A stretch of DNA of 64,000 nucleotides from Streptomyces sp. DH37 (GTDB lineage: Bacteria; Actinomycetota; Actinomycetes; Streptomycetales; Streptomycetaceae): positions 1-64,000 of the forward strand of contig NZ_JARVKV010000009.1 of NCBI RefSeq assembly GCF_029813835.1, written 5' to 3'. Position 1 is the stretch's first letter, and each line of letters starts with the position of its first letter. This document shows, piece by piece, positions 26,535 to 36,271 of the stretch. The translations under genes and the position numbers were made by a program. The notes beneath the pieces were generated by a model that made no database searches, was not told the origin of the DNA, and worked only from the letters and a program-made list of their open reading frames with translations.

Positions 26535-28199
26535 TCAGCCTCGCGTCAGCTTCTTGTAGGTGGTGCGGTGCGGACGGGCGGCGTCCGGGCCGAGGCGCTC
26601 GATCTTGTTCTTCTCGTACGACTCGAAGTTGCCCTCGAACCAGAACCACTTGCTCTCGCCCTCGTAGGCGAGGATGTGGGTGGCGACGCGGTCCAGGAAC
26701 CAGCGGTCGTGGGAGACCACCACGGCGCAGCCGGGGAACTCCAGCAGCGCGTTCTCCAGCGAGGACAGGGTCTCGACGTCGAGGTCGTTGGTCGGCTCGT
26801 CGAGCAGGAGCAGGTTGCCGCCCTGCTTGAGGGTGAGCGCCAGGTTGAGGCGGTTGCGCTCACCGCCGGAGAGGACGCCGGCCGGCTTCTGCTGGTCCGG
26901 GCCCTTGAAGCCGAACGCGGACACGTAGGCGCGCGAGGGCATCTCGACCTGGCCGACGTTGATGTAGTCCAGTTCGTCGGAGACGACGGCCCACAGCGTC
27001 TTCTTGGGGTCGATGTTGGCGCGGGCCTGGTCGACGTAGGAGATCTTGACCGTCTCGCCGACCTTGATGGTGCCGGAGTCCGGCTGCTCCAGGCCCTGGA
27101 TCATCTTGAACAGCGTGGTCTTGCCCGCGCCGTTGGGGCCGATGACGCCGACGATGCCGTTGCGCGGCAGGGTGAAGGACAGGTCGTCGATGAGGACCTT
27201 GTCGCCGAACGCCTTGTGCAGGCCCTCCACCTCGACCACCACGTTGCCCAGGCGCGGGCCCGGCGGGATCTGGATCTCCTCGAAGTCCAGCTTCCGGGTC
27301 TTCTCCGCCTCGGCGGCCATCTCCTCGTAGCGGGACAGACGCGCCTTGGACTTGGCCTGCCGCCCCTTGGCGTTGGAGCGGACCCACTCCAGCTCCTCCT
27401 TGAGGCGCTTGGCGCGCTTGGCGTCCTTCTGCCCCTCGACCTTGAGGCGGGCCTGCTTCTTCTCCAGGTAGGTGGAGTAGTTGCCCTCGTAGGGGTGGGC
27501 GCGGCCGCGGTCGAGCTCCAGGATCCACTCGGCGACGTTGTCCAGGAAGTACCGGTCGTGGGTGATGGCCACGACGGTGCCCTCGTACTTGGCCAGGTGC
27601 TGCTCCAGCCACTGCACGGACTCGGCGTCCAGGTGGTTGGTGGGCTCGTCCAGCAGCAGCAGGTCGGGGGCCTCCAGCAGCAGCTTGCACAGCGCGACGC
27701 GGCGCTTCTCACCGCCGGAGAGGTTGGTGACGGGCCAGTCGCCGGGCGGGCAGCCCAGGGCGTCCATGGCCTGCTCGAGCTGGGCGTCCAGGTCCCAGGC
27801 GTTCGCGTGGTCGAGCTGCTCCTGGAGCTTGCCCATCTCCTCCATCAGCTCGTCGGTGTACTCGGTCGCCATCTGCTCGGCGATCTCGTTGAACCGGTCG
27901 AGCTTGCCCTTGATCTCCGCGACGCCGTCCTGGACGTTCTCCAGCACGGTCTTGGACTCGTCCAGCGGGGGCTCCTGGAGGAGGATGCCGACGCTGTAGC
28001 CGGGGGCGAGGAAGGCGTCGCCGTTGGACGGCTGCTCCAGCCCGGCCATGATCTTCAGCACCGTGGACTTGCCGGCGCCGTTGGGGCCCACGACACCGAT
28101 CTTCGCGCCGGGCAGGAAGCTCAGCGTGACGTCGTCGAGAATCACCTTGTCGCCGTGCGCCTTACGCGCCTTGCGCATGGTGTAGATGTACTCAGCCAA
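26535..28199 (-). CDS. ettA: Energy-dependent translational throttle protein EttA (ABC-F)
   Basis: 554 residues with two ABC cassettes and no membrane segments. Cassette 1 has GPNGAGKST, LSGGEKRRV and LLLLDEPTNHLDAES. Cassette 2 has GPNGAGKTT, LSGGERNRL and LLLLDEPTNDLDVET. The first cassette holds the EttA arm, and the linker (about 240-320) is rich in Lys/Arg. EttA binds the ribosomal E site and gates the first elongation step according to the ATP/ADP ratio. The start is TTG 28199 (MAEYIYTMRK), as the family begins this way; the ribosome site is weak. Confidence 0.95.
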   Translation of the reverse strand: MAEYIYTMRKARKAHGDKVILDDVTLSFLPGAKIGVVGPNGAGKSTVLKIMAGLEQPSNGDAFLAPGYSVGILLQEPPLDESKTVLENVQDGVAEIKGKLDRFNEIAEQMATEYTDELMEEMGKLQEQLDHANAWDLDAQLEQAMDALGCPPGDWPVTNLSGGEKRRVALCKLLLEAPDLLLLDEPTNHLDAESVQWLEQHLAKYEGTVVAITHDRYFLDNVAEWILELDRGRAHPYEGNYSTYLEKKQARLKVEGQKDAKRAKRLKEELEWVRSNAKGRQAKSKARLSRYEEMAAEAEKTRKLDFEEIQIPPGPRLGNVVVEVEGLHKAFGDKVLIDDLSFTLPRNGIVGVIGPNGAGKTTLFKMIQGLEQPDSGTIKVGETVKISYVDQARANIDPKKTLWAVVSDELDYINVGQVEMPSRAYVSAFGFKGPDQQKPAGVLSGGERNRLNLALTLKQGGNLLLLDEPTNDLDVETLSSLENALLEFPGCAVVVSHDRWFLDRVATHILAYEGESKWFWFEGNFESYEKNKIERLGPDAARPHRTTYKKLTRG

Positions 28200-28355
28200 G
28201 AGATACCGTCCGGCAATCAGGGAGTGGGCAGATACACCCCATCTTGCCGCACCCCCGCTCTGGGACGAAAACGAGTGGCCGGGCGACCTGCGTCACCCTC
28301 CGGGGGCGTACGGGACGGCCCGGAGCGGTCCGGGAACGGCGGGCGGGACGGAAAA

Positions 28356-28393
28356 GGTCACGTGCCGCCGCGGATGCGCGGCGGCACGTGACC
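28356..28393 (-). terminator. Long hairpin terminator with T-run on the minus strand
   Basis: A 17-bp perfect stem (GGTCACGTGCCGCCGCG and complement) has a GATG loop. On the minus strand it is followed by TTTTCC, so it terminates the thioester-protein transcript before ettA. Confidence 0.92.
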
Positions 28394-28453
28394 GGGGGTC
28401 CGGGCGGATCAGGCGATCACGCCCGGACCGGTGGAGCGGGAACCGTCAGCGGC

Positions 28454-29926
28454 TCAGCTGTCGGAACCGGCCGTGGCGGGCTTCTTCTTCCGGAGGAAGA
28501 AGACGGCGGCACCGCCGAGGACCACCAGGGCGATGGCGACGCCCGCGATGATCGGGGTGTTGCTGCTGCTGCCGGTCTCGGCGAGGTTGCCGTCGGTGTC
28601 ACCGGTGGTCCCGGTGTCACCCGCGTCGCCGGTGTCGCCGGTGCTTCCGCCGACGGTGGCCGGGCTGGGCGCGGTGGAGGGCTCGGGCTTCTCCTCGCCG
28701 CCGCCGGTGGTGCCACCGGTGGTGACAGGGGCGGTCTCGCAGTCGAGGGTGCCGGTGAAGGTCTCCTTGAAGCCGTTCGGACCGGTGATCGTGATGTTGT
28801 AGGCCTGGTCCTCCTGGACCGGGACGGTCACGGTCTCGGAACCGCCGGCCGGGATCTCGTAGTCCTTGCCCGCCAGGGAGAAGGAGAACGGCTCGTCACC
28901 CTGGTTGCTGGCGGTGACGTCCACGCCGCCCTTGGCGCAGTTCTTCTCGGCGGTCACGGCCGGGATGGCGCCCTTGGTCGCCCAGGTGGCGGTCGCGGTC
29001 GCGGTGACGCTGGAGCCGCTGGAGCCCGCCAGGATCTGGGTCTGGCTCGGGTTCTTCGGGTCGACGCTGGTGAAGGCACGACCCACCGACACCTCGGTGC
29101 TGGCCTGGAGGGTCAGCGAGGCGGTGCCGTCCGCCGTGCCCTTGGGCACGTCGAAGAAGAGCTGGTCGCCCTCCTTGGCGGAGGTCACCACGTTGCCGTC
29201 CTTGTCGACGACCTTCACGCCGTTGCCGGCGGCCTCCGCGCTGGGCGCGACGGTCGCGCTCTGCGCGTTGGTGTGGACGGTGATCGGCCCGAGCTTCTCA
29301 CCGGCCTTGCCGGAGACGGCCGGCGGGTCGAGCGTGAGCGACGGCTTGGGCTCGGCCAGGTCCTGGGCGTTCTTCTCCAGGTAGTCGGCGAGCTTCTCGG
29401 CGTCCTGGTTCTTCGCGGTGACGTTCGCGTTGTCGGAGAAGCGCCAGATCGCGACCTGGGTGCCCGCGGCGGCGGTCTTCTCGGTGAGCCGGCCGGCGCC
29501 GGCCTTGCTCGCGAGCGCCGTGAGGTCGTCCACCTGCGGGTAGGAGTTCTTCAGGATCCAGAGGATCTTGCCCGCGTTCTGGTTGTCGTGGAGCGAGGAC
29601 TCGGCCCAGGAAGCCTCCTTGTACCTGGCTTCCTTACGCGTACCCGTGTTGATGTCGATGCAGTAGGTCTGCAGGGTGCCGCCGCCGTCGACCGTCATGT
29701 CGAAGAGACCGGCACCGATCTCCTTGTTGCCGTCGTCGTGGAAGACGGCGAGGTGGGAGCGGTCCTTGTTCAGCCCGTCCAGGGTGGCGGTCGCGCCGCC
29801 CGGCTGCTGCTCGTTCTCGTCGGCGACCGCGGTCCCCGCACCGGCTATTGCTCCTGCCGCCAGCACGCCCGTGGCGATCGCGGCGGCGGCGAAACGGGCG
29901 GGACCCCGTCCGCGTACAGAAATCAT
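28454..29926 (-). CDS. Cell-surface thioester-domain protein with LAETG sorting signal
   Basis: 490 residues. A signal peptide (about 1-35) precedes a TQXA-type thioester domain. Cys89 (TYCIDINTG) and Gln157 (TQVA) are the residues that form the internal Cys-Gln thioester in this family and bond covalently to surface ligands. Beta-sandwich regions follow (about 190-415). A Thr/Gly/Asp-rich wall-spanning stretch leads to LAETG (448-452), a hydrophobic helix and the tail RKKKPATAGSDS. LAxTG is the class E sortase motif of Streptomyces. No sortase gene lies within the window. It is a single-gene unit with its own terminator. Confidence 0.92.
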   Translation of the reverse strand: MISVRGRGPARFAAAAIATGVLAAGAIAGAGTAVADENEQQPGGATATLDGLNKDRSHLAVFHDDGNKEIGAGLFDMTVDGGGTLQTYCIDINTGTRKEARYKEASWAESSLHDNQNAGKILWILKNSYPQVDDLTALASKAGAGRLTEKTAAAGTQVAIWRFSDNANVTAKNQDAEKLADYLEKNAQDLAEPKPSLTLDPPAVSGKAGEKLGPITVHTNAQSATVAPSAEAAGNGVKVVDKDGNVVTSAKEGDQLFFDVPKGTADGTASLTLQASTEVSVGRAFTSVDPKNPSQTQILAGSSGSSVTATATATWATKGAIPAVTAEKNCAKGGVDVTASNQGDEPFSFSLAGKDYEIPAGGSETVTVPVQEDQAYNITITGPNGFKETFTGTLDCETAPVTTGGTTGGGEEKPEPSTAPSPATVGGSTGDTGDAGDTGTTGDTDGNLAETGSSSNTPIIAGVAIALVVLGGAAVFFLRKKKPATAGSDS

Positions 29927-30106
29927 GGTCTGGTCGTCCCCTCGTCAACCCCCGTGTCTCAAGGGGTGATCGTAGGGAGCAACCGGAACGCGGTCCCCAG
30001 GAATATCAGACGTTACACACTCCGAGTCCCAATCGTTATCGGGGAATGCCAAGGAGTCGGACTTCCGGCCCCATAGGGGTGGTTACCGCCTGGTTGCGTG
30101 TAAGTG

Positions 30107-30502
30107 TCATGGACTGGCGGCCCGTTCGCCGGCGGGAACGACCCGGGTGACGCGGTGGAACGACGAGGTGCCGCGCGCCAGGTCGTGGCCCACGGCCGTC
30201 GCCTCGATCTCCGCCGACGTCCAGCGCTTCCCCTCGTGTTCGCCCTGCTGCACCCGCAACCGCCCCCGGACGAGCAGCGGTTCGCCGACGACCACGGACG
30301 CGGCCAGGTTCTCCGCGAGCGCCCGGAACGCCCACACCGTGTAGAAGCTGGTGTACGCGTCCGTCCAGCCGCCGCGCTCCCCGTCGTAGCGCCGCACCGT
30401 GGTGGCCAGCCGCAGCCGTGCCACTGGATGGCCGGACGCCGTCTTCTTCGCCTCCACCGCCGACGCCGCGTTGCCGACCACCGTCACCATGGTCTCGTTC
30501 AC
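30107..30502 (-). CDS. ssbB: Single-stranded DNA-binding protein (SsbB-like paralogue)
   Basis: 131 residues with one OB-fold (about 1-110: TMVTVVGNAASAVEAKK; ARLRLATTVRRYDGERG; FYTVWAFRALAENLAASVVVGEPLLVRGRL). The acidic C-terminal tail of general SSB, which recruits partner proteins, is absent, and the protein ends soon after the OB-fold. That fits the second streptomycete SSB, SsbB, used during chromosome segregation in spores. GTG 30502 is chosen because family members begin with a short NET motif. It follows the two dynamin-like genes on the same strand after 197 bases. Confidence 0.85.
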   Translation of the reverse strand: MNETMVTVVGNAASAVEAKKTASGHPVARLRLATTVRRYDGERGGWTDAYTSFYTVWAFRALAENLAASVVVGEPLLVRGRLRVQQGEHEGKRWTSAEIEATAVGHDLARGTSSFHRVTRVVPAGERAASP

Positions 30503-30699
30503 TCCGACCGCCCCCGTTCGCATCCCGTGCGCGTGCCGTCCGCATCCCGCGCGTGTCCCGTGCCGCGCCGTGTCGTGCGGCGCCGTACGGACCCCATGCT
30601 GCCCGCCCCCCGCCGGTACCCGCCGCGGCCTGTGGAGTACTGGCGGGTTGTGGACGACTCCGCCACCCGGACGGGTGACACGGACCCCCGGGAGCCCTC

Positions 30700-32688
30700 T
30701 CAGGCGCGGTCCGTGCCGCCCGCCGCGATGACGTACTGCTCGCGCACCTCGCGGTACCGCAGCAGTTCGGCGGCCACCGGCTCCAGCACCCACGCCTGGC
30801 CCCAGCCGGTCGCCAGCCGCCGCAGCCGGCGCTCCTTCTCCAGCCCGTACGCCCGCGCCGGCCCCCGTGCCGCGATCCGGCAGCACCAGGCCAGCAGCGG
30901 ACCGCCCAGCGCGCCGCCCGCCAGCAGCGCCACCGGCAGCCAGACACCGCCCCACCCCGGTCCTCCGGCGACCAGGTCCACCAGCAGGTACAGGCCCAGC
31001 AACTGGACGGCCAGCATCAGCCACTGCGCGCACGCCGCCGCCGTCCACCAGCGCGGCCTCGGCAACCGGGGCTCACCACCGAATCCACCACCGGACCCAC
31101 CGCCGGACCCGCCTCCGCTCCCGCCCGCCCCCGCGGCGCCGCCCTCCCCGCTCTCGTCCCCGGCCCCCGCGATCGCCTCCTCCAGCGCCTCGGGCAGCCC
31201 CAGCGCGCCGCGCCAGGCCGCGTCCCGCACCGACCGCGCCCACGGCTGCGGCAGACCGGCCGACGCCTCCTCGGCCAGCGTCCGCACCGCCTGCGCCAGT
31301 ACGGGCCGGGCCACCGCGGCCGTCTCCGGCCCGGCCGTCTCCACCGCGCCCGCCCCGCCCGCCTCCCCGGCGCCCGCCCGGACCGGGGCCGTGGCCGTCT
31401 CCCCGCGCCCGCGCCGCGCCTCGTACCAGCGCAGCAGCCGGGCCCAGGGCGTGCCGCAGGCCTGTTCGGCGTGCCGCAGCCAGAGGCGCTCGGCGGTCTG
31501 CCCGGCCGCCGACGCGCCCACCGCCGAGGCCAGCCGGTCCTCGAACTCCTCGCGCGCCCGTTCCGTCAGCCCGGCCGGGCCGTGCGGGGTGTCGGCCATG
31601 TAGACCGGACGGAGCCGGGTGACCGCGCCGTCCACGTCGGCCGACAGCCGCAGCGCCGCGGCCCGCCGCTCCGAGACCAGCTCGCCCAGGGAGTGCCTCA
31701 GTTCGTCGACGCCCCCGCCGGTGAGCGCGGACAGGGCCAGTACGGTCGCGCCGGGCTCGCCGTGCTCGCCGAGCGCCATGCCGTCCTCGTCCAGCAGCCG
31801 CCGCAGATCGTCCATGACGGTGTCGACGGCGTCGCCCGGCAGCCGGTCGACCTGGTTGAGCACGACGAGCGTCACCTCGGCGTGGCCCGCCAGCGGCCGC
31901 AGGTAGCGCTCGTGCAGCACGGCGTCCGCGTACTTCTCCGGGTCGGTCACCCAGATCACCGCGTCCACCAGCCGCAGCATCCGGTCGACCTGCTCGCGGT
32001 GGCCCGGCGCGGCGGAGTCGTGGTCGGGCAGGTCGATGAGGATCAGGCCGCGCAGCGCCGGATCGCGCGGCTGGACCCGGCGCCGGGCCCGGGGCGGCAC
32101 CCCCAGCCGCTCCAGCAGGCCGTCGGCGCCGCTGTCCCACTCGGTCTCCCAGACGCAGGCGACGGGCACCGAGGTCGTGGGGCGGCGCAGCCCGGTCTCG
32201 GAGAACTGGACCCCGGCGAGGGTGTTGAACAGCATCGACTTCCCGCTGCCGGTGGCCCCGGCGACGGCCACGGTGGTGTAGGCCCGCGACAGCCGGGTGC
32301 GCGCCGCGACCTCGTCCAGGACCCGGCCCGCCTCGCCGAGCACCTCGCCGTCCAGCCGGGTGCGGGAGAGGCCGACCAACTCCCGCAGGGCGCGCAGCCG
32401 TTCGCGCAGCGTCTCCTCCTCGGGCGCGGCACCCGGCGCTGTGCCCGGCGCGGCGTACGCCCGCGCGCCGCCCTCCCGGCGGCCGTCCCAGCGGTCCTCC
32501 CAGCCGCCGTACCGCCCGCCGGAGCGGGCACTGGAGCGGACGCCGTCGAACGGCCCGGCGGGGAACGGCGCGCCCTCCGCCTCCTCGCGCGGCCCGGCGC
32601 CCCCGTCCGTACGGGCCCTGCGGGCGATCAGCCCGTCGTCCCAGGTCCGGCCGCCGTCTGTGCGGACATCCGCGCCCACCGCGGTCAC
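30700..32688 (-). CDS. dynB: Dynamin-like GTPase with two membrane helices (DynB-like)
   Basis: 662 residues. A polar N-terminal region (1-100) precedes the GTPase domain: P-loop [11 protein letters not shown], switch region [15 protein letters not shown] (G3) and LNQVDR (G4). A helical stalk follows, then a Gly/Ser linker (about 530-545) and a membrane hairpin (about 552-610: [19 protein letters not shown] and a second helix). DynA and DynB of Streptomyces stabilise FtsZ rings at sporulation septa, and DynB carries the membrane hairpin. GTG 32688 overlaps the dynA stop by four bases. The symbol rests on domain layout and proximity to ssbB. Confidence 0.8.
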   Translation of the reverse strand: MTAVGADVRTDGGRTWDDGLIARRARTDGGAGPREEAEGAPFPAGPFDGVRSSARSGGRYGGWEDRWDGRREGGARAYAAPGTAPGAAPEEETLRERLRALRELVGLSRTRLDGEVLGEAGRVLDEVAARTRLSRAYTTVAVAGATGSGKSMLFNTLAGVQFSETGLRRPTTSVPVACVWETEWDSGADGLLERLGVPPRARRRVQPRDPALRGLILIDLPDHDSAAPGHREQVDRMLRLVDAVIWVTDPEKYADAVLHERYLRPLAGHAEVTLVVLNQVDRLPGDAVDTVMDDLRRLLDEDGMALGEHGEPGATVLALSALTGGGVDELRHSLGELVSERRAAALRLSADVDGAVTRLRPVYMADTPHGPAGLTERAREEFEDRLASAVGASAAGQTAERLWLRHAEQACGTPWARLLRWYEARRGRGETATAPVRAGAGEAGGAGAVETAGPETAAVARPVLAQAVRTLAEEASAGLPQPWARSVRDAAWRGALGLPEALEEAIAGAGDESGEGGAAGAGGSGGGSGGGSGGGFGGEPRLPRPRWWTAAACAQWLMLAVQLLGLYLLVDLVAGGPGWGGVWLPVALLAGGALGGPLLAWCCRIAARGPARAYGLEKERRLRRLATGWGQAWVLEPVAAELLRYREVREQYVIAAGGTDRA

Positions 32689-34316
32689 CTCTCCCTCTGC
32701 AGTACGGACAGTGCGGCGATCAGGGCCACCTGCTGGTCGGGGGTGGCGTCGAGGTCCCGCAGGGGCGCCAGGCGGTAGCCGCGCTCCCCCCGCAGCACGC
32801 GGTCCAGGCAGTCCTCCAGCAACCGCTCGCCGCGCTCGCGCAGCCGGATGGCCACGGCGGCGCCCAGGGACCCCGCGAGCGCCTCGCCCGCGCCCCGGGC
32901 GCGGCGTCCGCCCAGCAGGACGGCCGCGAGCAGGGCCGCGACCTCCTCGGCCGACAGCGGGCAGCCGCCCTCGGCCGCGCGCAGCTCCTCGTCGGCGACC
33001 TCCTCCAGACAGCGCCGCCAGCGCCGCACCAGAAGCTCGATCCGCTCCGTGACCAGCTCGTCGGCGCGTCCGCACTCGGGGGCCCCGGGCTCGCGGCGCC
33101 AGGCGTCGGCCGCCTGCTCGTCGGCGTCGCCGACGGCTCCGCGCAGCAGGGCGGAGAGGCCGTCGGCGAAGGCGTCGAGGAGTTCGTCGCCGCCGCTGTC
33201 CCGGGGGAAGCCGCGCCAGCGGGCGAGGGCGTCGCCCGCCAGCAGCTCGCCGTCGGCGATCTGCCGCCGCACCCGCGCGCCGGCCTCCTCGTACGCGCCG
33301 TCGATGTACCGCATCAGCCGCAGCGCGGCGGCGTGCTGGGCCGCCGCGGCGCCCGCGAGTTCGGGGACGCGGGAACGCAGCGACGCCAGCGCCCCGGCGG
33401 CCGTCCGGCCGGCGGCGACCGCGCGGGCGGCGGGGTCCCCGGCGTGGTGGAGCAGCCACTGGCGCAGTTCGGCCACGGCCGTGGCGGGCAGCAGCCCGGA
33501 GCCGCCGCGCGCGGACTCGGGCAGCTCGGGGACGGTGAAGCACGGCACGTCGCCGAGCCCGGCCCGCTGCAGCAGGGCGGCGTACTGGCGGGAGACCTCG
33601 GCGGCGACCTGGTGGGGCACCCGGTCCAGCACGGTGGCCAGCGTCACGTCGTACTCGCGGGCGGTGCGCAGCAGGTGCCAGGGGATCGCGTCGGCGTACC
33701 GGGAGGCGGTGGTCACCAGGATCCAGACGTCGGCGGCGCAGAACAGCTCGGCGGCCAGTTCGCGGTTGGCGGCCACCAGGGAGTCGATGTCGGGCGAGTC
33801 GAGGAGGGCGAGCCCGACGGGTACGGCCTCGGCGGTCTCCACGGCGAGCGCGGGCGGGGTGTCCCCGTCGTCCGCCCCGTGGTCGTCCTCGTGGGCGAGG
33901 GGCCGCTCGTCCTCGCCCGTCCGGCAGTCGTACCGCCGCGGCGTCCACACCCGCCTCAGCCGGGGCAGTACGCGGGGGCCGGCGAACCAGTGCTGGTCGG
34001 CGGGGTGACAGACCAGCACGGGCGTCCGCGTGGTGGGGCGCAGCACGCCCGCGTCGCTGACCCGGCGCCCCACGAGCGAGTTGACCAGGGTGGACTTCCC
34101 GGCCCCGGTGGAACCGCCGACGACGGCGAGCAGCGGTGCCTCGGGAGCGCGCAGCCTCGGCACCAGGTAGTCGTCGAGCTGGGCAAGCAGCTCGTTCCGG
34201 GAGCGGCGGGCGCGCTCGGCCCCGGGCAGCGGCAGCGGAAAGCGGGCTGCCGCGACGCGGTCACGCAGCGTGGTGAGCGCGTCGAGCAGTTCGGTCCTAG
34301 CTTCCAAGATCGCCAC
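32685..34316 (-). CDS. dynA: Dynamin-like GTPase (DynA-like)
   Basis: 543 residues. The GTPase domain has [17 protein letters not shown] (P-loop), [10 protein letters not shown] (switch I), LLDSPDIDS (G3) and TVLDRVP, a variant G4. The C-terminal half is helical with no clear membrane segment. It is the first gene of a two-gene unit with the second dynamin-like GTPase and would form a septal complex with it. GTG 34316 ([11 protein letters not shown]) is selected because the conserved part begins there. The upstream region is unusually A+T-rich and has no ribosome-binding site, so the transcript may be leaderless. Confidence 0.8.
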   Translation of the reverse strand: MAILEARTELLDALTTLRDRVAAARFPLPLPGAERARRSRNELLAQLDDYLVPRLRAPEAPLLAVVGGSTGAGKSTLVNSLVGRRVSDAGVLRPTTRTPVLVCHPADQHWFAGPRVLPRLRRVWTPRRYDCRTGEDERPLAHEDDHGADDGDTPPALAVETAEAVPVGLALLDSPDIDSLVAANRELAAELFCAADVWILVTTASRYADAIPWHLLRTAREYDVTLATVLDRVPHQVAAEVSRQYAALLQRAGLGDVPCFTVPELPESARGGSGLLPATAVAELRQWLLHHAGDPAARAVAAGRTAAGALASLRSRVPELAGAAAAQHAAALRLMRYIDGAYEEAGARVRRQIADGELLAGDALARWRGFPRDSGGDELLDAFADGLSALLRGAVGDADEQAADAWRREPGAPECGRADELVTERIELLVRRWRRCLEEVADEELRAAEGGCPLSAEEVAALLAAVLLGGRRARGAGEALAGSLGAAVAIRLRERGERLLEDCLDRVLRGERGYRLAPLRDLDATPDQQVALIAALSVLQRER

Positions 34317-34618
34317 ATGCGCAGAATGCCCAATTTCGAATGATTTTTGAAGTGCATTAGGTCTAGAACCGGTTGTTTTGACCCCTGTGGCCCGCGCGAT
34401 GGTGACGGTGGAAGGCATAACGAGTGCACAACACCCGACCCGCGGGGCGTTCAAACCGATGCATGATTCGTACTCGCCTGCGATTATCGGACCGCTTCAC
34501 TGAACCTCCACAGGGTGTCGCGGACGTGAAGCAACGGGGAGGAAGCAACCGGGCCTCTATCCTTGTCGCGGCAAGGTCACCCGGAGGCGCCCCCCACCGT
34601 CCGTCCGCGACCGCTCCG
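34317..34618. other. Divergent spacer upstream of dynA and the tRNA gene
   Basis: 302 bases. The part next to dynA (34317-34385) is far richer in A+T than the rest of the window and likely contains the dynA promoter. I cannot assign -10/-35 boxes with confidence on either strand. Confidence 0.4.
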
Positions 34619-34691
34619 GCCCCCGTAGCTCAGTGGATAGAGCAGGCGCCTTCTAAGCGCTTGGCCGCAGGTTCGAGTCCTGCCGGGGGCG
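34619..34691 (+). tRNA. tRNA-Arg (anticodon UCU)
   Basis: A full cloverleaf can be drawn. The acceptor is GCCCCCG with CGGGGGC and discriminator G. The D arm is GCTC/GAGC and the anticodon stem GGCGC/GCGCT. The loop CTTCTAA has anticodon TCT at 34652-34654, and the T arm GCAGG-TTCGAGT-CCTGC is complete. CCA is not encoded. It reads AGA, a very rare codon in this genome type. Confidence 0.96.
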
Positions 34692-35170
34692 CCCACCGCC
34701 ACCCGCCGGCGGCGATGCCGCCGGTCGGTGCGCGCCGTCGGCCACGACCACGGCCTGGCCGAACTCGCGCGCGGCTACGGGGGTGGACGTCGCGGAGGAA
34801 CGAGAGCGGGACGGCCCGCACCACCGCCCCTCCCCCGGCTCCGGCCGCCCGGACGGGGGTCGCCGAGCACCGACGGCGAACCGCACCGGTTCGGAGAGGA
34901 CGGCGGCGGCCGAGTCCGGGGCGGCCAGATGGGTGGCCGGGTCGCCTCCGCCGGCCACGGGGGCAGGGCCTCGCCGGACCTCAGCCCGCGCCCCGCTCTG
35001 TCGTCCACGGCGTGCAGGCAGAGCCGGTCCGACGCAGCGGGGTGCCCACCACCGCGTCGGTGAAGGCGCCCGATCCGGCGCACCGCGCCGTGCCCGGGGC
35101 GTCGGGCTCCGCGCCGACTGGGCGGAGTGCGCGGACGGCGTGCGTCCGGGGGTCGCGCCGGCGGGCGGCC
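34692..35170. other. 479-bp gap downstream of the tRNA
   Basis: No gene is supported. The open frames are Arg/Pro-rich, differ on each strand and match nothing I know. No second copy of the tRNA 3' end is seen in the window. The patch may be degraded former coding sequence. Confidence 0.4.
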
Positions 35171-35917
35171 TCAGCAGGCGGCCTCGGTGTCCGCCCCCCG
35201 CGTGAACCGGGCGTCCCCCCACGCCCCGTATCCGCCTTTCGGCACCTTTCCCGCTCTGAGCGTCTCGGTCACGAGCTTCAGCTGGCTCTTCCCCGCCACC
35301 GGAACCTCGATCTCCACGGCCTCCCGGTCGGAGAGTTCGTGGACGGCGGCCTGCCGGCCGTCCACGAACACCGTGAACCGCATCCGGTTGCCGGCGGGCG
35401 GTGCCGTGTCGATGCCGGCGACGGCGCGGAAGGCGTCCCAGCCCGGATCGATCGAGTACTCCAGGGTCTTGGTGTCCTGGAACAGGTGAGCCGCGATCAT
35501 GAGGCTGTTGAGGCACTGGCGCTGCCGCCCTCCGAGGACGAGCGTCGCGCTCTTGTCGCGGGTGCCCTCGATGTCACTGAGGTACTGCACCGGCGACGGT
35601 CCCGCGTCCGGAACGGACGAGTCCTCGGCGCCCCCGTCGTCACGGCCCACCCCGGCCGACGGTTCGCCGGTCCGTTCGCCGGTCCGTTCGCCGCCGGCAG
35701 TGGGGTCGGGCGTGGGGGACGGCTCCTCGCTGGGCGAGGGCTCGGGCGAGGGATCCGGGGACGGTGACGAGGGGACGGCCTCCACCCCCCTGTCGTCGCC
35801 GACGGCCTGGTCGTACGGCCACCACGACCGGTCCGAGGCCAGGGACATGTAGGCGATGAGCAGGCCGATCGCACCGATGACCGTTCCCAGCTTGGTGTAG
35901 CGCCCCTCGCCTGCCAT
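35171..35917 (-). CDS. Membrane-anchored protein with NPCBM-like domain
   Basis: 248 residues. One N-terminal membrane helix (about 10-28: KLGTVIGAIGLLIAYMSLA) is followed by a Pro/Ser/Glu-rich extracytoplasmic linker (SPDPSPEPSPSEEPSPTPDP). The C-terminal domain (about 115-240) resembles the NPCBM carbohydrate-binding fold: FRAVAGID, FTVFVDGRQ, VEIEVPVAGKSQLKLV and a final AWGDARF. It contains a Cys near its start and another at the C terminus. It probably binds a surface polysaccharide; that is inference. The ATG at 35917 follows GGGGGACGGGT. It lies alone in the patch after the tRNA. Confidence 0.75.
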   Translation of the reverse strand: MAGEGRYTKLGTVIGAIGLLIAYMSLASDRSWWPYDQAVGDDRGVEAVPSSPSPDPSPEPSPSEEPSPTPDPTAGGERTGERTGEPSAGVGRDDGGAEDSSVPDAGPSPVQYLSDIEGTRDKSATLVLGGRQRQCLNSLMIAAHLFQDTKTLEYSIDPGWDAFRAVAGIDTAPPAGNRMRFTVFVDGRQAAVHELSDREAVEIEVPVAGKSQLKLVTETLRAGKVPKGGYGAWGDARFTRGADTEAAC

Positions 35918-36271
35918 ACCCGTCCCCCTTCGAGCACCCACCGCGCCCGCCCCCGCCGGTGTCGGCCTGGGACCGTATCAGGACTCGGGCGACTTCGGTG
36001 CCGTTTCCTCCCAACCCGGATACCGGCCGACCCACCGGACTCTCCAGCGCCCCACCCGGGCCGAAGTGAGGCGGTACGGGGCCGAGGTGGACGGACCGGC
36101 GCCGGCCGGGAGCCGGCACGCGGAGGCTCCCGGCAGGACGGCGTGGAATCGACACCCAACCGACCACCAGGGGCTTCTCCACGTCCGCGCATCGCCCACA
36201 CCCTCAACTGCATTGCCCGGCAAGCAGGTTGGAAAGGACTCCGGGTCTTCCGGGTGCTGTAGGTTCCAGCC
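35918..36271. other. Divergent promoter region in the accessory patch
   Basis: 354 bases between divergent genes. TAGGTT at 36260-36265, six bases before the ATG at 36272, is a possible -10 of a leaderless transcript; no clear -35 is at 17-18 bases. Short frames here are not supported as genes. Confidence 0.35.

Noticed and set aside
26379..28391. A 670-codon plus-strand frame opposite ettA
   Set aside because: It has no recognisable domain; the EttA frame on the other strand is certain.
34692..35170. Small genes in the frames after the tRNA
   Set aside because: Frames on both strands are Arg/Pro-rich without ribosome sites or recognisable motifs.
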